Part shown: positions 8,387-17,508 of the stretch, in pieces
How positions within the stretch are numbered: the stretch's first letter is position 1
Layout: each line of letters begins with the position of its first letter
Assembly (NCBI RefSeq): GCF_001435505.1
Contig: NZ_AZDO01000050.1
Location: 1 to 64,000, forward strand
Reading direction: 5' to 3'
DNA: 64,000 nucleotides
Origin: Companilactobacillus futsaii JCM 17355
Lineage (GTDB): Bacteria > Bacillota > Bacilli > Lactobacillales > Lactobacillaceae
Made by a program: the position numbers and the translations under genes
The notes under the pieces: model-generated
The model's input: only the letters and a program-made list of their open reading frames with translations
What the model was told of the DNA's origin: nothing
The model's database searches: none

Positions 8387-10003
8387 TTCCTTCAAATCAT
8401 GCTCCCGCCAACCCATGGCAACCACTAGAGTTAAACCGGCAGCGGTCAATAAAATGATATAACCAATATTACGACTGAAATTGATATCGCCTAAATACAA
8501 ATCTCCAACTAAGGTACCTAGAACGGCTATCCAAATACCGATACGCTGAATCCTCGTAAAGGCAGTTCCAGTCTGACTGCGTCTTTCTCTCTTCGTAATG
8601 TATGGTAGTACAAATCCGAGCCCGATTAAAACAATAATGGCTACGAAATTAATAACTAACTCATACCACCACATTGTTGATCCAAATGGCACATCCTGTG
8701 GACCGATTGCAGCAACAGTTGCCACACCAGTCAAAATCAAGCACCACCAACCAACAGCGAGCGAAAGTTTTTTATTTTTAATGTAAACATAGCCCGATTT
8801 ATACTTATCGTCATTCATTCTGATCTTGATGAAGGACCAGAAGATCCAACAAGTTACTCCCGGTGAAATGATTCCGTTTAGATTTAACAACCAGTTGAAG
8901 ATATCTTTCATATTAGGTAATAAAATACCTAAGAACATAATAAAGGCACTCAAGCCAACCGTTAAAATATAACCATTAATTGGCAATCCAGCGGAATTGG
9001 TCTTTCGCAAAAACTTAGGCATGTAACGATTACCCGTATCAGAGATCAACATTCTCGTCATTGCATTCAACAAGACGGCCAACAAAGCAGCTAAGTAAAA
9101 AATTTCAGTAAAAGCAAATACGTACATCAAAGTATTTCCCATGTGGAACCTTTGACCTAAGGCTTGGAAAGCATAATATGAGCCGTTGATTTTTAAATCA
9201 TCTGGCAAATGGTACGCGTTGAAAAATACTCCCAATGAAAATGAACCAAAGATAGTTAAAAATCCGGTCATAACTGACAACATGATCATCGCTTTAGGAA
9301 AATCACGATTAGGGTTACGCATCTTCGTAACAAAGGGTGCAATTCTCTCAGCTCCATTAATAGCAAAAATCAAAAATCCTAGAGTCGTCAAATAATGTAA
9401 GTTAAAAGTTGGTACGATCGTATGAACAGTTAAAGGCTTAGTCGCAATGTGGCCACCCATCCCTAAAGCAGTGACGGTCATAACTACGAAAAGAACTGTC
9501 ATCCCGAACATGGCAATTCCACCAATCGTACTCAGTACTTCTAACGAATGTTCAAAACGGGATTGAATGATTATAAAGAATACAAAGATCAACAAAGTGA
9601 ACAGGGCAAAATTACTATTAGACATTTGCGTCTGCAAGTTAGCATTCCCGTTAACGACCCAACCTAACGCGACCGCAATCGTATTAGCAGTATCAACAAC
9701 ATACGGAATCGAAGCAGCCCAATAAGTCCAGGCAGCAAAATATCCCAAAAACTCCCCACTAGTTTCTCTTACCCATGAAGTTAATCCTCCACCGTCATCG
9801 TCAAAGGTGGATCCCAATTGTCCAACCATCAACGAATACGGAATAACATACATGAGAATCATAATGATCCAGGACGTAATAACGCCCATCCCTTGATTCT
9901 GGAAATTGTAAGTCAGATCGTCGAATCCAACTACGGTAACAAAATCCATAAGGGCCAACACTGGCCAGCTGATGTATCTCTTCTTTGTATTTAATTCTGT
10001 CAT
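8375..10003 (-). CDS. APC-superfamily amino-acid permease
   Basis: A 542-residue integral membrane protein with about 12-14 hydrophobic segments, longer than the usual APC carrier. The N-terminal helix has the broken-helix region near 'FVTVVGFDDLTYNFQNQGMG', and helix 2-3 shows GQLGSTFDDDGGGLTSWVRE, as in the YjeM/glutamate-GABA antiporter branch of the APC superfamily. The substrate is presumably an amino acid; it cannot be named from sequence. GAGGAAAA precedes the ATG. The neighbouring permease at 10449-12071 is a close paralogue of the same length, so this looks like tandem duplication. Confidence 0.85.
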   Translation of the reverse strand: MTELNTKKRYISWPVLALMDFVTVVGFDDLTYNFQNQGMGVITSWIIMILMYVIPYSLMVGQLGSTFDDDGGGLTSWVRETSGEFLGYFAAWTYWAASIPYVVDTANTIAVALGWVVNGNANLQTQMSNSNFALFTLLIFVFFIIIQSRFEHSLEVLSTIGGIAMFGMTVLFVVMTVTALGMGGHIATKPLTVHTIVPTFNLHYLTTLGFLIFAINGAERIAPFVTKMRNPNRDFPKAMIMLSVMTGFLTIFGSFSLGVFFNAYHLPDDLKINGSYYAFQALGQRFHMGNTLMYVFAFTEIFYLAALLAVLLNAMTRMLISDTGNRYMPKFLRKTNSAGLPINGYILTVGLSAFIMFLGILLPNMKDIFNWLLNLNGIISPGVTCWIFWSFIKIRMNDDKYKSGYVYIKNKKLSLAVGWWCLILTGVATVAAIGPQDVPFGSTMWWYELVINFVAIIVLIGLGFVLPYITKRERRSQTGTAFTRIQRIGIWIAVLGTLVGDLYLGDINFSRNIGYIILLTAAGLTLVVAMGWREHDLKESLE

Positions 10004-10119
10004 GGCGTTTTCCTCAAGTGAAAATAAATCATCTTTCTAATTTACTCACCTAACGGTTAATTCAAATATACAATACTTTCGGTTGAATAGTAGGAAAATG
10101 ATCTAAAAACATCAAATAA

Positions 10120-10135
10120 TTTTAAGCGCTTACTT
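10120..10135. promoter_or_regulatory. Possible cre-like site upstream of APC permease
   Basis: TTTTAAGCGCTTACTT carries the AAGCGCTT core of catabolite-responsive elements but mismatches the outer consensus. It lies about 120 bases upstream of the permease start at 10003. Confidence 0.25.
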
Positions 10136-10286
10136 ACCCGACATGACCGCAATCTAAAAAGATTGACCTTTTGGTGTACATTATGGAAAATAAGCAACTC
10201 GAAATATTTTACCATAAAAGATATGGGAGTGATATATAAATATTTTCTCTCCTGATTTGCCTACATTTTTGCAAAAAAAAGATAGC

Positions 10287-10354
10287 ATTAAAAGTTTAGT
10301 TGGTGGTGGTATGCCGTCCTCCATAGCGAAGAAAATGGTGGTTTAACTTTTAAT
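10287..10354. repeat. Intergenic repeat element, copy 1
   Basis: Contains CCGTCCTCCATAGC followed by GAAGAAAAT (10314-10336), seen again with one change at 22996 and 57658. This copy sits inside an inverted repeat ATTAAAAGTT (10287-10296) / AACTTTTAAT (10345-10354). The rest of the 445-base gap between the permeases (10004-10448) holds promoter-like AT-rich DNA and a terminator; no convincing gene was seen there. Confidence 0.6.
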
Positions 10355-10361
10355 AATACTA

Positions 10362-10413
10362 AAAAAACGCATCTACTCAGATCTGTCTCCAAATCTGAAT
10401 AAACGCGTTTTTT
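10362..10413. terminator. Bidirectional intrinsic terminator
   Basis: AAAAAACGC (10362-10370) pairs with GCGTTTTTT (10405-10413) and an inner CAGAT/ATCTG stem stabilises the loop. On the minus strand it ends the second APC permease. Confidence 0.8.
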
Positions 10414-10448
10414 AATTTGTCAAAATAAATAATAAATGACAACGAAGA

Positions 10449-12071
10449 TTAGTAAACTTTCAAATTATGTTCTTTCCAACCAAACAAGATTACTAACAAA
10501 ATTCCTACAACACTAAGTGCTACGATTCCGTGAATATTGTAAGCGTGATTTGAACCACCCAAATACAAGTCACCGACAATCGTCAAGAAGATAACTGCCA
10601 GAATTCCCGTCCATTGTAAGCGTGTAAAGGCTGAACCATTAGTACTGCGTTCTTCACGACGAGTTACGTATGGCAAGATCAAACCTAGTCCAATCAAGAC
10701 AATGATAGAAACAAAGTTGATGATCAATTCGTACCACCATGTTGATGAGGCGAAAACTACGTCTTGAGGTCCGATACCAAAAATTGTCGCAACGGCAGTA
10801 ACTATCAAACACCACCAACCAACTGTCAAAGCAGTTTTGTCATTTTTAATGAAGACATAATCGGATGGATACTTTTCACTATCTTGACGAATCTTAATGA
10901 AAGCAAAGAAAACCCAGCAAGTTACACCCGGAGAAATAATTCCGTTCAAGTTTAAGAGCCAGTTAAAAATATCGTTCATACTTGGCAAGAAAATACCTAG
11001 TGACATAATGAAGGCACTCAAACCACAAGTTAGCAAGTATCCATTAACTGGCAAACCAACTGAATTAGTTTTCTTCAAAACTTGTGGCATATAACGATTA
11101 CCAGTGTCAGAAATCAACATTCTTGTCATTGCATCTAATAAAACAGCTAACAAAGCTGCTAAATAGAACACTTCTGCTAAAGCATAAACGTATAACAAAG
11201 TATTACCTAGATGATATTGATTACCCAAAGCTTGGAAAGCATAGTAAGCACCATTCATCTTCAAATCTTTTGGTAAATGATAAGCATTGAAGAAAACACC
11301 CAATGAGAATGATCCAAAAATAGTCAAGAACGCCGTCATTGCAGCCAACATGATCATTGCTTTGGGAAATTCTTTATTTGGATGACGCATCTTAGTAACG
11401 AACGGTGCTATCAGTTCAGCTCCATTCATCGCATAAATCAAAAGTCCCAAAGTAGTTAAGTAATGCAAATTAAATTTCGGAATAATTGTGTGAATCGTAA
11501 ATGGTTGAGTGGCAATGTGTCCACCCATAGCTAGTCCGGCAAAAGTCATGAAAACGAATAAAACCGTCAATCCAAAAATAGCCACTCCACCGATCGTACT
11601 CAAAACTTCCAATGAATGCTTGAAACGTGATTGAGTGAAAATAAAGACTACGAATACTACCAAAGTCCAAAAAGCAAACCAACCGTTAGACATGTGATTT
11701 TGCAAGCTAGCATTTCCATTGAAAGTCCAACCCAAACCAACGACTAACGAATTGGCCGTATCGACAACGTAAGGAATCGAGGCCGCCCAATAAGTCCAAG
11801 CAGTGAAATATCCCAAAAATTCACCATTCGTACCTCTAATCCAAGAAGTCAAACCGCCACCTTCCTTGTTGAAGGTAGATCCTAATTGTCCCACCATCAA
11901 TGAATAAGGAATGACGTACAAGAATAGCATGATAATCCAGGATGTAATGACTCCCATCCCTTGACTCTGAAAGTTGTAAGCTAAATCATCAAAGCCAATT
12001 ACGGTAACGAAGTCCATCAGCGCCAAAACTGGCCAGGAGATGTACTTCTTATTTGGTTCTAGTTCTTCCAT
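10449..12071 (-). CDS. APC-superfamily amino-acid permease, paralogue
   Basis: A 540-residue membrane protein nearly co-linear with the permease at 8375-10003. Shared blocks include KKYISWPVLALMDFVTV, GQLGSTF, GGGLTSWIRG, AWTYWAASIPYVVDTANS and TRMLISDTGNRYMP. About 12-14 hydrophobic segments run along the whole length. It probably carries an amino acid by exchange or proton symport; no specificity can be read. Its own terminator and promoter region separate it from the other copy, so each can be expressed alone. AGGGG lies upstream of the ATG. Confidence 0.85.
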   Translation of the reverse strand: MEELEPNKKYISWPVLALMDFVTVIGFDDLAYNFQSQGMGVITSWIIMLFLYVIPYSLMVGQLGSTFNKEGGGLTSWIRGTNGEFLGYFTAWTYWAASIPYVVDTANSLVVGLGWTFNGNASLQNHMSNGWFAFWTLVVFVVFIFTQSRFKHSLEVLSTIGGVAIFGLTVLFVFMTFAGLAMGGHIATQPFTIHTIIPKFNLHYLTTLGLLIYAMNGAELIAPFVTKMRHPNKEFPKAMIMLAAMTAFLTIFGSFSLGVFFNAYHLPKDLKMNGAYYAFQALGNQYHLGNTLLYVYALAEVFYLAALLAVLLDAMTRMLISDTGNRYMPQVLKKTNSVGLPVNGYLLTCGLSAFIMSLGIFLPSMNDIFNWLLNLNGIISPGVTCWVFFAFIKIRQDSEKYPSDYVFIKNDKTALTVGWWCLIVTAVATIFGIGPQDVVFASSTWWYELIINFVSIIVLIGLGLILPYVTRREERSTNGSAFTRLQWTGILAVIFLTIVGDLYLGGSNHAYNIHGIVALSVVGILLVILFGWKEHNLKVY

Positions 12072-12146
12072 AATAAACCCCTATATATGTAAATTTGTCC
12101 TAAAAACAAGTTTTAATTTTACAACTTATTAGTTTACATACATAGA

Positions 12147-12160
12147 CAAAAGCGTTTTCC
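12147..12160. promoter_or_regulatory. Possible cre-like site
   Basis: CAAAAGCGTTTTCC resembles the CcpA operator core (AANCGNTTTNC) about 75 bases upstream of the second APC permease. The ends do not match well. Confidence 0.3.
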
Positions 12161-12169
12161 TAATTAATT

Positions 12170-12730
12170 TTATGCTATTCCATCAGCCTTTAAGGTACTG
12201 GTCAATAAATTATCTGCTAAATCGGATAGCTTTGTAATATCAAACTTTCCTTGACGCAAAGCTGTATGCAAAACGCCAACCATTCCCCAGCAACAGTAAT
12301 TAAGAATATAATCACTATTTTCCGGATGAACGAACGGAATGACTTTTTTACCATTAGTAATCGTCAATTCAATCAACTTCTGCATTAATTTCGAATCAGG
12401 ATTTTGACACAAGACGCCGATCATTCTTTGATTTTCACCGATATAAGCCATAACCGTTCGGAAAAATTCTGGACCAATAACTTCATTATTCGCTGGTGCT
12501 TCAAAATTTAGCAACATCTGGGCAAAGTGATCCATGACGTAATCTTCAGTTTTACTCAATAAATCGTAAATATCCGTGAAATGCAAATAAAATGTCCGCC
12601 GATTTATATCAGCCTTGTCAGTAATTTCTTGAATCGTAATCTCGTTGATTGGTTTTTGTTCCATCAAGTCAATGAAGTTATCTCGAATCAATTTTTGAGT
12701 CCGTCTGGTCCGACGATCATTTTCATTCAT
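12170..12730 (-). CDS. TetR-family regulator of the adjacent HrtBA-like transporter
   Basis: A 186-residue TetR protein. The helix-turn-helix is at about 8-52 (EITDKADINRRTFYLHFTDI) and the rest is a helical effector domain of the YfiR/TetR_C_7 type. The start at 12730 is preferred because AAGGAG lies seven bases upstream, whereas the longer reading from 12766 has no ribosome site and would cover a palindrome. It is divergent from hrtB-hrtA, so it most likely represses that operon. In Lactococcus the haem sensor HrtR plays this part, but this protein does not look closely related to HrtR at its N-terminus. Confidence 0.85.
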   Translation of the reverse strand: MNENDRRTRRTQKLIRDNFIDLMEQKPINEITIQEITDKADINRRTFYLHFTDIYDLLSKTEDYVMDHFAQMLLNFEAPANNEVIGPEFFRTVMAYIGENQRMIGVLCQNPDSKLMQKLIELTITNGKKVIPFVHPENSDYILNYCCWGMVGVLHTALRQGKFDITKLSDLADNLLTSTLKADGIA

Positions 12731-12759
12731 ACAAATCTCCTTCACAAAATCATAATTTC

Positions 12760-12775
12760 TGTGCATTAAAACACA
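12760..12775. promoter_or_regulatory. Candidate TetR operator
   Basis: TGTG-cattaaaa-CACA is an inverted repeat in the 117-base gap between the TetR gene and hrtB, close to the TetR start. It is short, so this is a suggestion only. Confidence 0.3.
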
Positions 12776-12847
12776 TAACCGCTACCATTGTTTATTGTTC
12801 CTAAAACCATTCCTCCATAAGATAGAGTTACTCAGGAGGTAGATAAT

Positions 12848-13912
12848 ATGTTTCTCACATTAAAAGAATTATTACACGAAAAATTAAAATTTTCAGCTTT
12901 AGGACTCATCATTTTTCTAATTGTTTTCTTAGTTTTGTTCATTACTGGTCTAGCTAGTGGTCTTGCAAACGATTCTGGCTCAGCTATTAAAGAAACCAAT
13001 GCTCAAACTTTTATTTTGCAAAAAGGTTCTGAATCTAGATTGAACCGCTCCGAATTAACTGAGCAAGATTGGCAAAAATTTCAAGATAAATATCACAATA
13101 AGGCTGCCAAATTGAGCGTTTCGCAAATGTCGATTCAACAAGCTAACAATGCCAGCAAAAAGACTGACATTGCCTATTTCATAATTGACGCTAACAGCTT
13201 TTTGAATCCCACAACTATCTCTGGTCAAAAACTAAAGAACGCTAATAATAACCAAGTCGTAGTCAGCGATAAATTAAAATCCTCCGGTTATAAACTTGGG
13301 GACAAATTCAAAGATCCAGCTACCAAAACAACTTTTGAAATTGCTGGTTTTACTGACAACAAAGCTTATTCACATACACCAGTAATTTATCTAAACCAAA
13401 AACAAGCTCAAAAACTTTCACCAAATACTAATTTCAATACTATTGCTTTAAAGAGTGGAATTTCTAAAAAATCTGGCTATCAAGTTATTAGTCAACAAGA
13501 TTTAATTGATGCTATCCCTGGATATTCAGCTGAACAAGGTTCGCTCTACTTAATGATTGGCTTCCTTTACATTATTTCTTTATTCGTACTGGCTGTCTTC
13601 TTCTACATTATCAATTTACAAAAATTAAGCGACTTTGGAACTCTAAAAGCTCTTGGAACCAAAACTTCATATTTAGTTAAGCACGTCTTATCAGAAATGG
13701 GAATTCTCTCTCTTGTTTCTATCATAGTTGCTTCAGGAGTTACTTATGGCATCTCACTTTACATGCCTGCTTCAATGCCATTTAACTTGGGCACAACAAT
13801 CTTGCTTGGCACTGGGCTGCTCTTTTTAGCCATCACTTTGATCAGTGCTTTACTATCATTAATCAAAGTTGTCAAAGTAGATCCAATTTCTGCAATCGGA
13901 GGTAATAACTAA
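12848..13912 (+). CDS. hrtB: HrtB-like ABC transporter permease (haem efflux type)
   Basis: A 354-residue FtsX-fold permease: one N-terminal membrane helix (about 17-38), an extracytoplasmic domain, then three helices from about 235. It resembles S. aureus HrtB along its length, including the N-terminal LIIFL...VLFITGLASGL, the YSAEQ motif before helix 2, FFYIINLQKLSDFGTLKALG, and a C-terminus KVVKVDPISAIGG. HrtBA expels excess haem from the membrane. A strong AGGAGGT lies before the ATG. It overlaps hrtA by one base (TAATG). Haem as substrate is inferred from family resemblance. Confidence 0.8.
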   Translation: MFLTLKELLHEKLKFSALGLIIFLIVFLVLFITGLASGLANDSGSAIKETNAQTFILQKGSESRLNRSELTEQDWQKFQDKYHNKAAKLSVSQMSIQQANNASKKTDIAYFIIDANSFLNPTTISGQKLKNANNNQVVVSDKLKSSGYKLGDKFKDPATKTTFEIAGFTDNKAYSHTPVIYLNQKQAQKLSPNTNFNTIALKSGISKKSGYQVISQQDLIDAIPGYSAEQGSLYLMIGFLYIISLFVLAVFFYIINLQKLSDFGTLKALGTKTSYLVKHVLSEMGILSLVSIIVASGVTYGISLYMPASMPFNLGTTILLGTGLLFLAITLISALLSLIKVVKVDPISAIGGNN

Positions 13913-14577
13913 TGCCAGTTCTAGAATTAAAAAATATCATCAAAAACTATCCTGATGGACAAAATATCAACGAAGTTTTAAAGAACGTCTCTTTTCAAGT
14001 TAATCAAGGAGAATTCGCAGCTATCGTTGGTCCTAGTGGTGCTGGTAAAAGTACTTTACTGACAATCATGGGTGCTTTATTGACACCTACTTCTGGACAG
14101 ATTCTCTTAAATGGTCAAGATATCAGCCAACTATCTAAGAAAAAACAAACTGAGATTCGACTCAATCAAATTGGCTTTATTTTCCAAAATTCTGACTTGA
14201 TTCCCTACTTAAAAATCAAAGACCAATTACAGTTTATTCAAAAAATCTCTTCCAAAAAACCAGTCGATGCTATAGAGATTCTCGACAAGTTGGGGCTAAA
14301 TTCACGTCTCAATAATTATCCAAACGTCTTATCTGGTGGCGAAAAACAAAGAGTTGCAATCGCCAGAGCCTTTATCAATCAACCAGACTTGATTTTAGCC
14401 GATGAACCAACTGCTAGTCTTGACTCCCAAAGAGGTCACGAGGTCGTTTCCATTATTCAACAGACTGTTCATCAAGAAAACAAAGCTGCCGTTATGGTAA
14501 CTCACGATGAACGAGTGCTTGATTTAGTCGATACAATTTGGGAAATTGAAGACGGTAAACTGAAGAAAGTTCAATAA
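13912..14577 (+). CDS. hrtA: HrtA-like ABC transporter ATPase
   Basis: A 221-residue ABC ATPase of the MacB/LolD subgroup. Walker A GPSGAGKST at about 38-46, Q-loop IFQNSDLIPYLK, signature LSGGEKQRVAIARAF, Walker B LILADEPTASLD, H-loop VTHDERV. Length and the PYLKI.DQL segment match HrtA. It is coupled to hrtB by TAATG and completes the transporter. A terminator follows directly. Confidence 0.82.
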   Translation: MPVLELKNIIKNYPDGQNINEVLKNVSFQVNQGEFAAIVGPSGAGKSTLLTIMGALLTPTSGQILLNGQDISQLSKKKQTEIRLNQIGFIFQNSDLIPYLKIKDQLQFIQKISSKKPVDAIEILDKLGLNSRLNNYPNVLSGGEKQRVAIARAFINQPDLILADEPTASLDSQRGHEVVSIIQQTVHQENKAAVMVTHDERVLDLVDTIWEIEDGKLKKVQ

Positions 14578-14588
14578 CAATTACTAAT

Positions 14589-14633
14589 AAAAGACACCAT
14601 AACAACTCACTTGCGAGTATTATGGTGTCTTTT
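14589..14633. terminator. Bidirectional intrinsic terminator
   Basis: AAAAGACACCATAA (14589-14602) and TTATGGTGTCTTTT (14620-14633) form a perfect 14-bp stem. It serves hrtA and the convergent SDR gene. Confidence 0.88.
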
Positions 14634-14655
14634 GTATTTATATCAACTCGAATAA

Positions 14656-15252
14656 TTATAATTTATCAATATCTTCAACATCTAAAGTAACGTTTTCCTT
14701 ATCATTATCAACAGCATCCAAAGCTGCCAAAGCTACCATGCTGACAGGTAAACTACGATATCTAGAGTCAGAATCAACTTTATCATCGTCAGTTACCATC
14801 GTGGCTGGTCTCATGATAACTGTTCTAAAGCTGCGTTTATTCAAGTTGTCTTCAGCATCACGTTTGGTACTGATGTAACGTTTATTAGCACCAGGAATAT
14901 CGTCAGCGGAAATGTAAACGAAGACTGGAACTTTATTCTTTTCAGCTGCATCGGCGATATTTAAAGCACTTTGGTAATTAACCTTTTCAAAAGTTAAATC
15001 TTCATTTTGATTTTCTTGATATTCGCCGATCGTATCAACAACTACGTCAGCATCTTTCAAATAGTTTTCCCAAAAACCAGTGCCCAAGGCATTACCAATC
15101 TTCCAGTCAACTTTGCTATACCATAATTCATTGCCCAAAGGTTCACCAGTTCTAGAAACACTCGTAACCGAATCTCCATTTTCGATAAATTGTTTAGCGA
15201 ACTCGCCACCTACGAATCCGTTTGCACCAAAAATTACTACTTTTCTTGCCAT
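14656..15252 (-). CDS. NAD(P)-binding atypical SDR / epimerase-like protein
   Basis: A 198-residue Rossmann-fold protein. The N-terminal VVIFGANGFVGGEFAKQFI holds the GxxGxxG dinucleotide motif of atypical short-chain dehydrogenases (NDUFA9/YwnB-like). VVVDTIGEY (about 72) and VYISADDIPG (about 112) follow the family pattern. The canonical YxxxK is not obvious; the nearest is 'RYISTKRDAE'. The substrate is unknown. It lies 24 bases downstream of the aldo/keto reductase gene on the same strand, probably in one operon. Confidence 0.75.
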   Translation of the reverse strand: MARKVVIFGANGFVGGEFAKQFIENGDSVTSVSRTGEPLGNELWYSKVDWKIGNALGTGFWENYLKDADVVVDTIGEYQENQNEDLTFEKVNYQSALNIADAAEKNKVPVFVYISADDIPGANKRYISTKRDAEDNLNKRSFRTVIMRPATMVTDDDKVDSDSRYRSLPVSMVALAALDAVDNDKENVTLDVEDIDKL

Positions 15253-15276
15253 AATTAAAATCCTTTCAATTTAAAA

Positions 15277-16188
15277 CTATTCAAATGCTTCATCAATCAC
15301 ATGGTAATCAGAGTTACCTAATTCAACACTCAAAGACTTAACATTTTGATCGACTTGGGTTGGTTTTCTAGCTCCAGGTATCACGATAGAAATATCTGGA
15401 TTCTTCATGTACCATGCCAAAACTACTTGAGCAATGGTTGCATCATACTTATTAGCAATCTTTTGAACAACTGCAATCGACTTCAAAATGTTATCGAACT
15501 CGTCCTTAGAATATTGCTCAAATTTCTTATAATCAGAAGTATTGTATTTACCCGTCAACAAACCTGAAGCCAATGGGAAATATGGTACAAACGAGATATT
15601 ATTCTTTCTCAAATATGGGAACAAAGTTTGCTCGGCATCACGATGTACCAAACTGTAATTATCTTCGACGATATCAACTAAACCATCTTGATTAGCTTCT
15701 TTAATTTGTTCTAGTGAGAAATTCGAAACTCCAATGGCTCTAATTTTTCCTGCTTGTTTGAGTTCGTCCAAAGCCACTACCGCCTCATTTTTAGGCGTCT
15801 TCTCATCTGGAAAATGAATATAGAAAATATCAATATAGTCAGTCTTCAAACGCTTCAAGGCTAAATCAACTGACTTCTTCAAAAATTCAGAACTATTATT
15901 ATATTTCAAATCATTATCAGGATCTTGCGCAGCTTTTGTAGCGATGACTAATTTACTACGATCATAATTTTGGATCACATCGCCAATAATTTCTTCAGAA
16001 CGTCCGAGTCCATACATAAAAGCCGTGTCTAACGTCGTGATACCACTGTCGATAGCTTCTTTGACAACATCATAGCCATCTTCATCTTTTAAATTATCAA
16101 ATAGATTGTGGCCACCAACTTTGTTAGTCCCAAGACCAATCTTTTTGCTAGTTACATCAGTATTTCCAATTTTAATTAAGTTATCCAT
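15277..16188 (-). CDS. Aldo/keto reductase
   Basis: A 303-residue NADPH-dependent carbonyl reductase of the AKR superfamily (TIM barrel). Catalytic residues appear as D and Y in TLDTAFMYGLGRSEEIIG, K in VIATKAA, and H in IFYIHFPDE. GVSNFSLEQI and the C-terminal IVIPGARKPTQVDQN are the cofactor-binding signatures. The ATG at 16188 is chosen because AAGGAGG lies six to seven bases upstream; the longer reading from 16290 has no ribosome site and runs into a terminator. The physiological substrate is unknown. Confidence 0.88.
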   Translation of the reverse strand: MDNLIKIGNTDVTSKKIGLGTNKVGGHNLFDNLKDEDGYDVVKEAIDSGITTLDTAFMYGLGRSEEIIGDVIQNYDRSKLVIATKAAQDPDNDLKYNNSSEFLKKSVDLALKRLKTDYIDIFYIHFPDEKTPKNEAVVALDELKQAGKIRAIGVSNFSLEQIKEANQDGLVDIVEDNYSLVHRDAEQTLFPYLRKNNISFVPYFPLASGLLTGKYNTSDYKKFEQYSKDEFDNILKSIAVVQKIANKYDATIAQVVLAWYMKNPDISIVIPGARKPTQVDQNVKSLSVELGNSDYHVIDEAFE

Positions 16189-16253
16189 TCGCAAAGCCTC
16201 CTTAATATTGGGTCGTTTGAAACCGCTACCTTCATAATAGCTCAAATTTTTGC

Positions 16254-16287
16254 AAAAAAATAAGATTATGCATAATTTGCATAATCT
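16254..16287 (-). terminator. Intrinsic terminator of the EamA gene
   Basis: A perfect 10-bp stem AGATTATGCA/TGCATAATCT with a five-base loop, followed on the minus strand by TTATTTTTTT. Confidence 0.88.
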
Positions 16288-16301
16288 CATTAATCAATAT
16301 T

Positions 16302-17411
16302 TTAGTCTTCAGAAGGTAATTCTCGATTCTCTTTTTTTGATTCAAGAGTATCACGGACAGCTTCTTCAGTGGCCTTACGACGTTTGGCAAGTTCACTGTT
16401 TTCAATTTTATCTTTAACAACTTCCAATTCGTCCACTTCTTGATGAGCTTCAGGATTGTTACGTCTGAAGATTGCCATAACACGGTAAGCAATTTTTTCT
16501 CCCATTAGTGTTACTAATGAACCAAGCAAGATAACCACAATACCAAAAATAGTATTAGCAGTCATTGCCTCACCCAAAATTAACAGTGACAAGACTGGTG
16601 CTAATGCAGGCTTAACTAAGAAAATCAATGAAGCTTGCAAGATACCAACTTTTTCCATTGATAGGAAGTACAATCCAAAAGCCACACCTGTGACTAAGAT
16701 TGAAATATATAAGATCAATGGCAAGGTTTGTAAGGAAATTCCTTGGAAGTATGGGATGTTACTAAATTGTGAAAAATTACTTGGAATGGCATTAGCAACA
16801 GCAGGTACATGACTGATAGCCATCAAGATACCTAATTCAGCGGCACCGAACAAAAAGGCCAAGCAAGTCATTGAAAGACCGTTCAAGCCAATCTTGCTAC
16901 CATAAACACGTGACATAACGCCATAAACACCGAAGATAATTGATGATAATAAACCTAACATGATTCCCATAGCACCTGATAAGTGGAATGGATTAATAAT
17001 AATCAATAAACCGACTAACGTTAAAATCAATGCTAAAACATTAGTTCTCGATAATTTTTCTTTGAGGAACACGAATCCGATAATCAAACCAAAAATTGGA
17101 TTAGCACTCAACATGATAGCAATAACCGAGGCCTTTGCCATTCCGATTGAGATTTGATACAAGGTCATACTTACTACAACGATGACAAATCCTGTCAAAG
17201 CGATACGACCCCAACCAGATTTAAATATTTTTACATTGTTCTTCTTAAGGTAAAGAATAGTAAATGGTAAGAGGGCTAGTCCACCAATCAAGAATCTAAT
17301 AAAATTCAACTCGATTGGATTAAACTGTCCACCAGCAATCTTTAATGCAATTTCCATTGAACTGAAAAGAAATGTTGGTATCAATATGTATAGAAAACCC
17401 TTAAAATTCAA
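16302..17411 (-). CDS. EamA/DMT family transporter with charged C-terminal tail
   Basis: A 369-residue drug/metabolite-transporter superfamily member. Ten hydrophobic segments span residues about 5-305, in two EamA repeats (SSMEIALKIAGG in helix 1; ANPIFGLIIGFVFLKEKLS and KPALAPVLSLLILGEA closing each repeat). The last 65 residues (from about 305) are a hydrophilic, Glu/Lys-rich cytoplasmic tail, longer than in typical EamA carriers of about 300 residues. The start is TTG, with GGGGATG 11 bases upstream. The exported compound is unknown. Confidence 0.82.
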   Translation of the reverse strand: MNFKGFLYILIPTFLFSSMEIALKIAGGQFNPIELNFIRFLIGGLALLPFTILYLKKNNVKIFKSGWGRIALTGFVIVVVSMTLYQISIGMAKASVIAIMLSANPIFGLIIGFVFLKEKLSRTNVLALILTLVGLLIIINPFHLSGAMGIMLGLLSSIIFGVYGVMSRVYGSKIGLNGLSMTCLAFLFGAAELGILMAISHVPAVANAIPSNFSQFSNIPYFQGISLQTLPLILYISILVTGVAFGLYFLSMEKVGILQASLIFLVKPALAPVLSLLILGEAMTANTIFGIVVILLGSLVTLMGEKIAYRVMAIFRRNNPEAHQEVDELEVVKDKIENSELAKRRKATEEAVRDTLESKKENRELPSED

Positions 17412-17508
17412 AACTTAATTTCATCCCCATTTTTGTAAGTGAATACGTTAAGTGTACTCCTACGAAAAGGGTTCCAAAAAATGAAAGTGTTTTCAATACT
17501 AAAAAATA

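Noticed and set aside
10182-10238. 18-codon plus-strand frame in the permease gap
   Set aside because: No ribosome site, no hydrophobic or conserved character; chance in AT-rich DNA.
10004-10448. T-box or other amino-acid riboswitch before the APC permease
   Set aside because: No T-box GGTACCGCG-type sequence or antiterminator pairing was found; only the repeat and a terminator.
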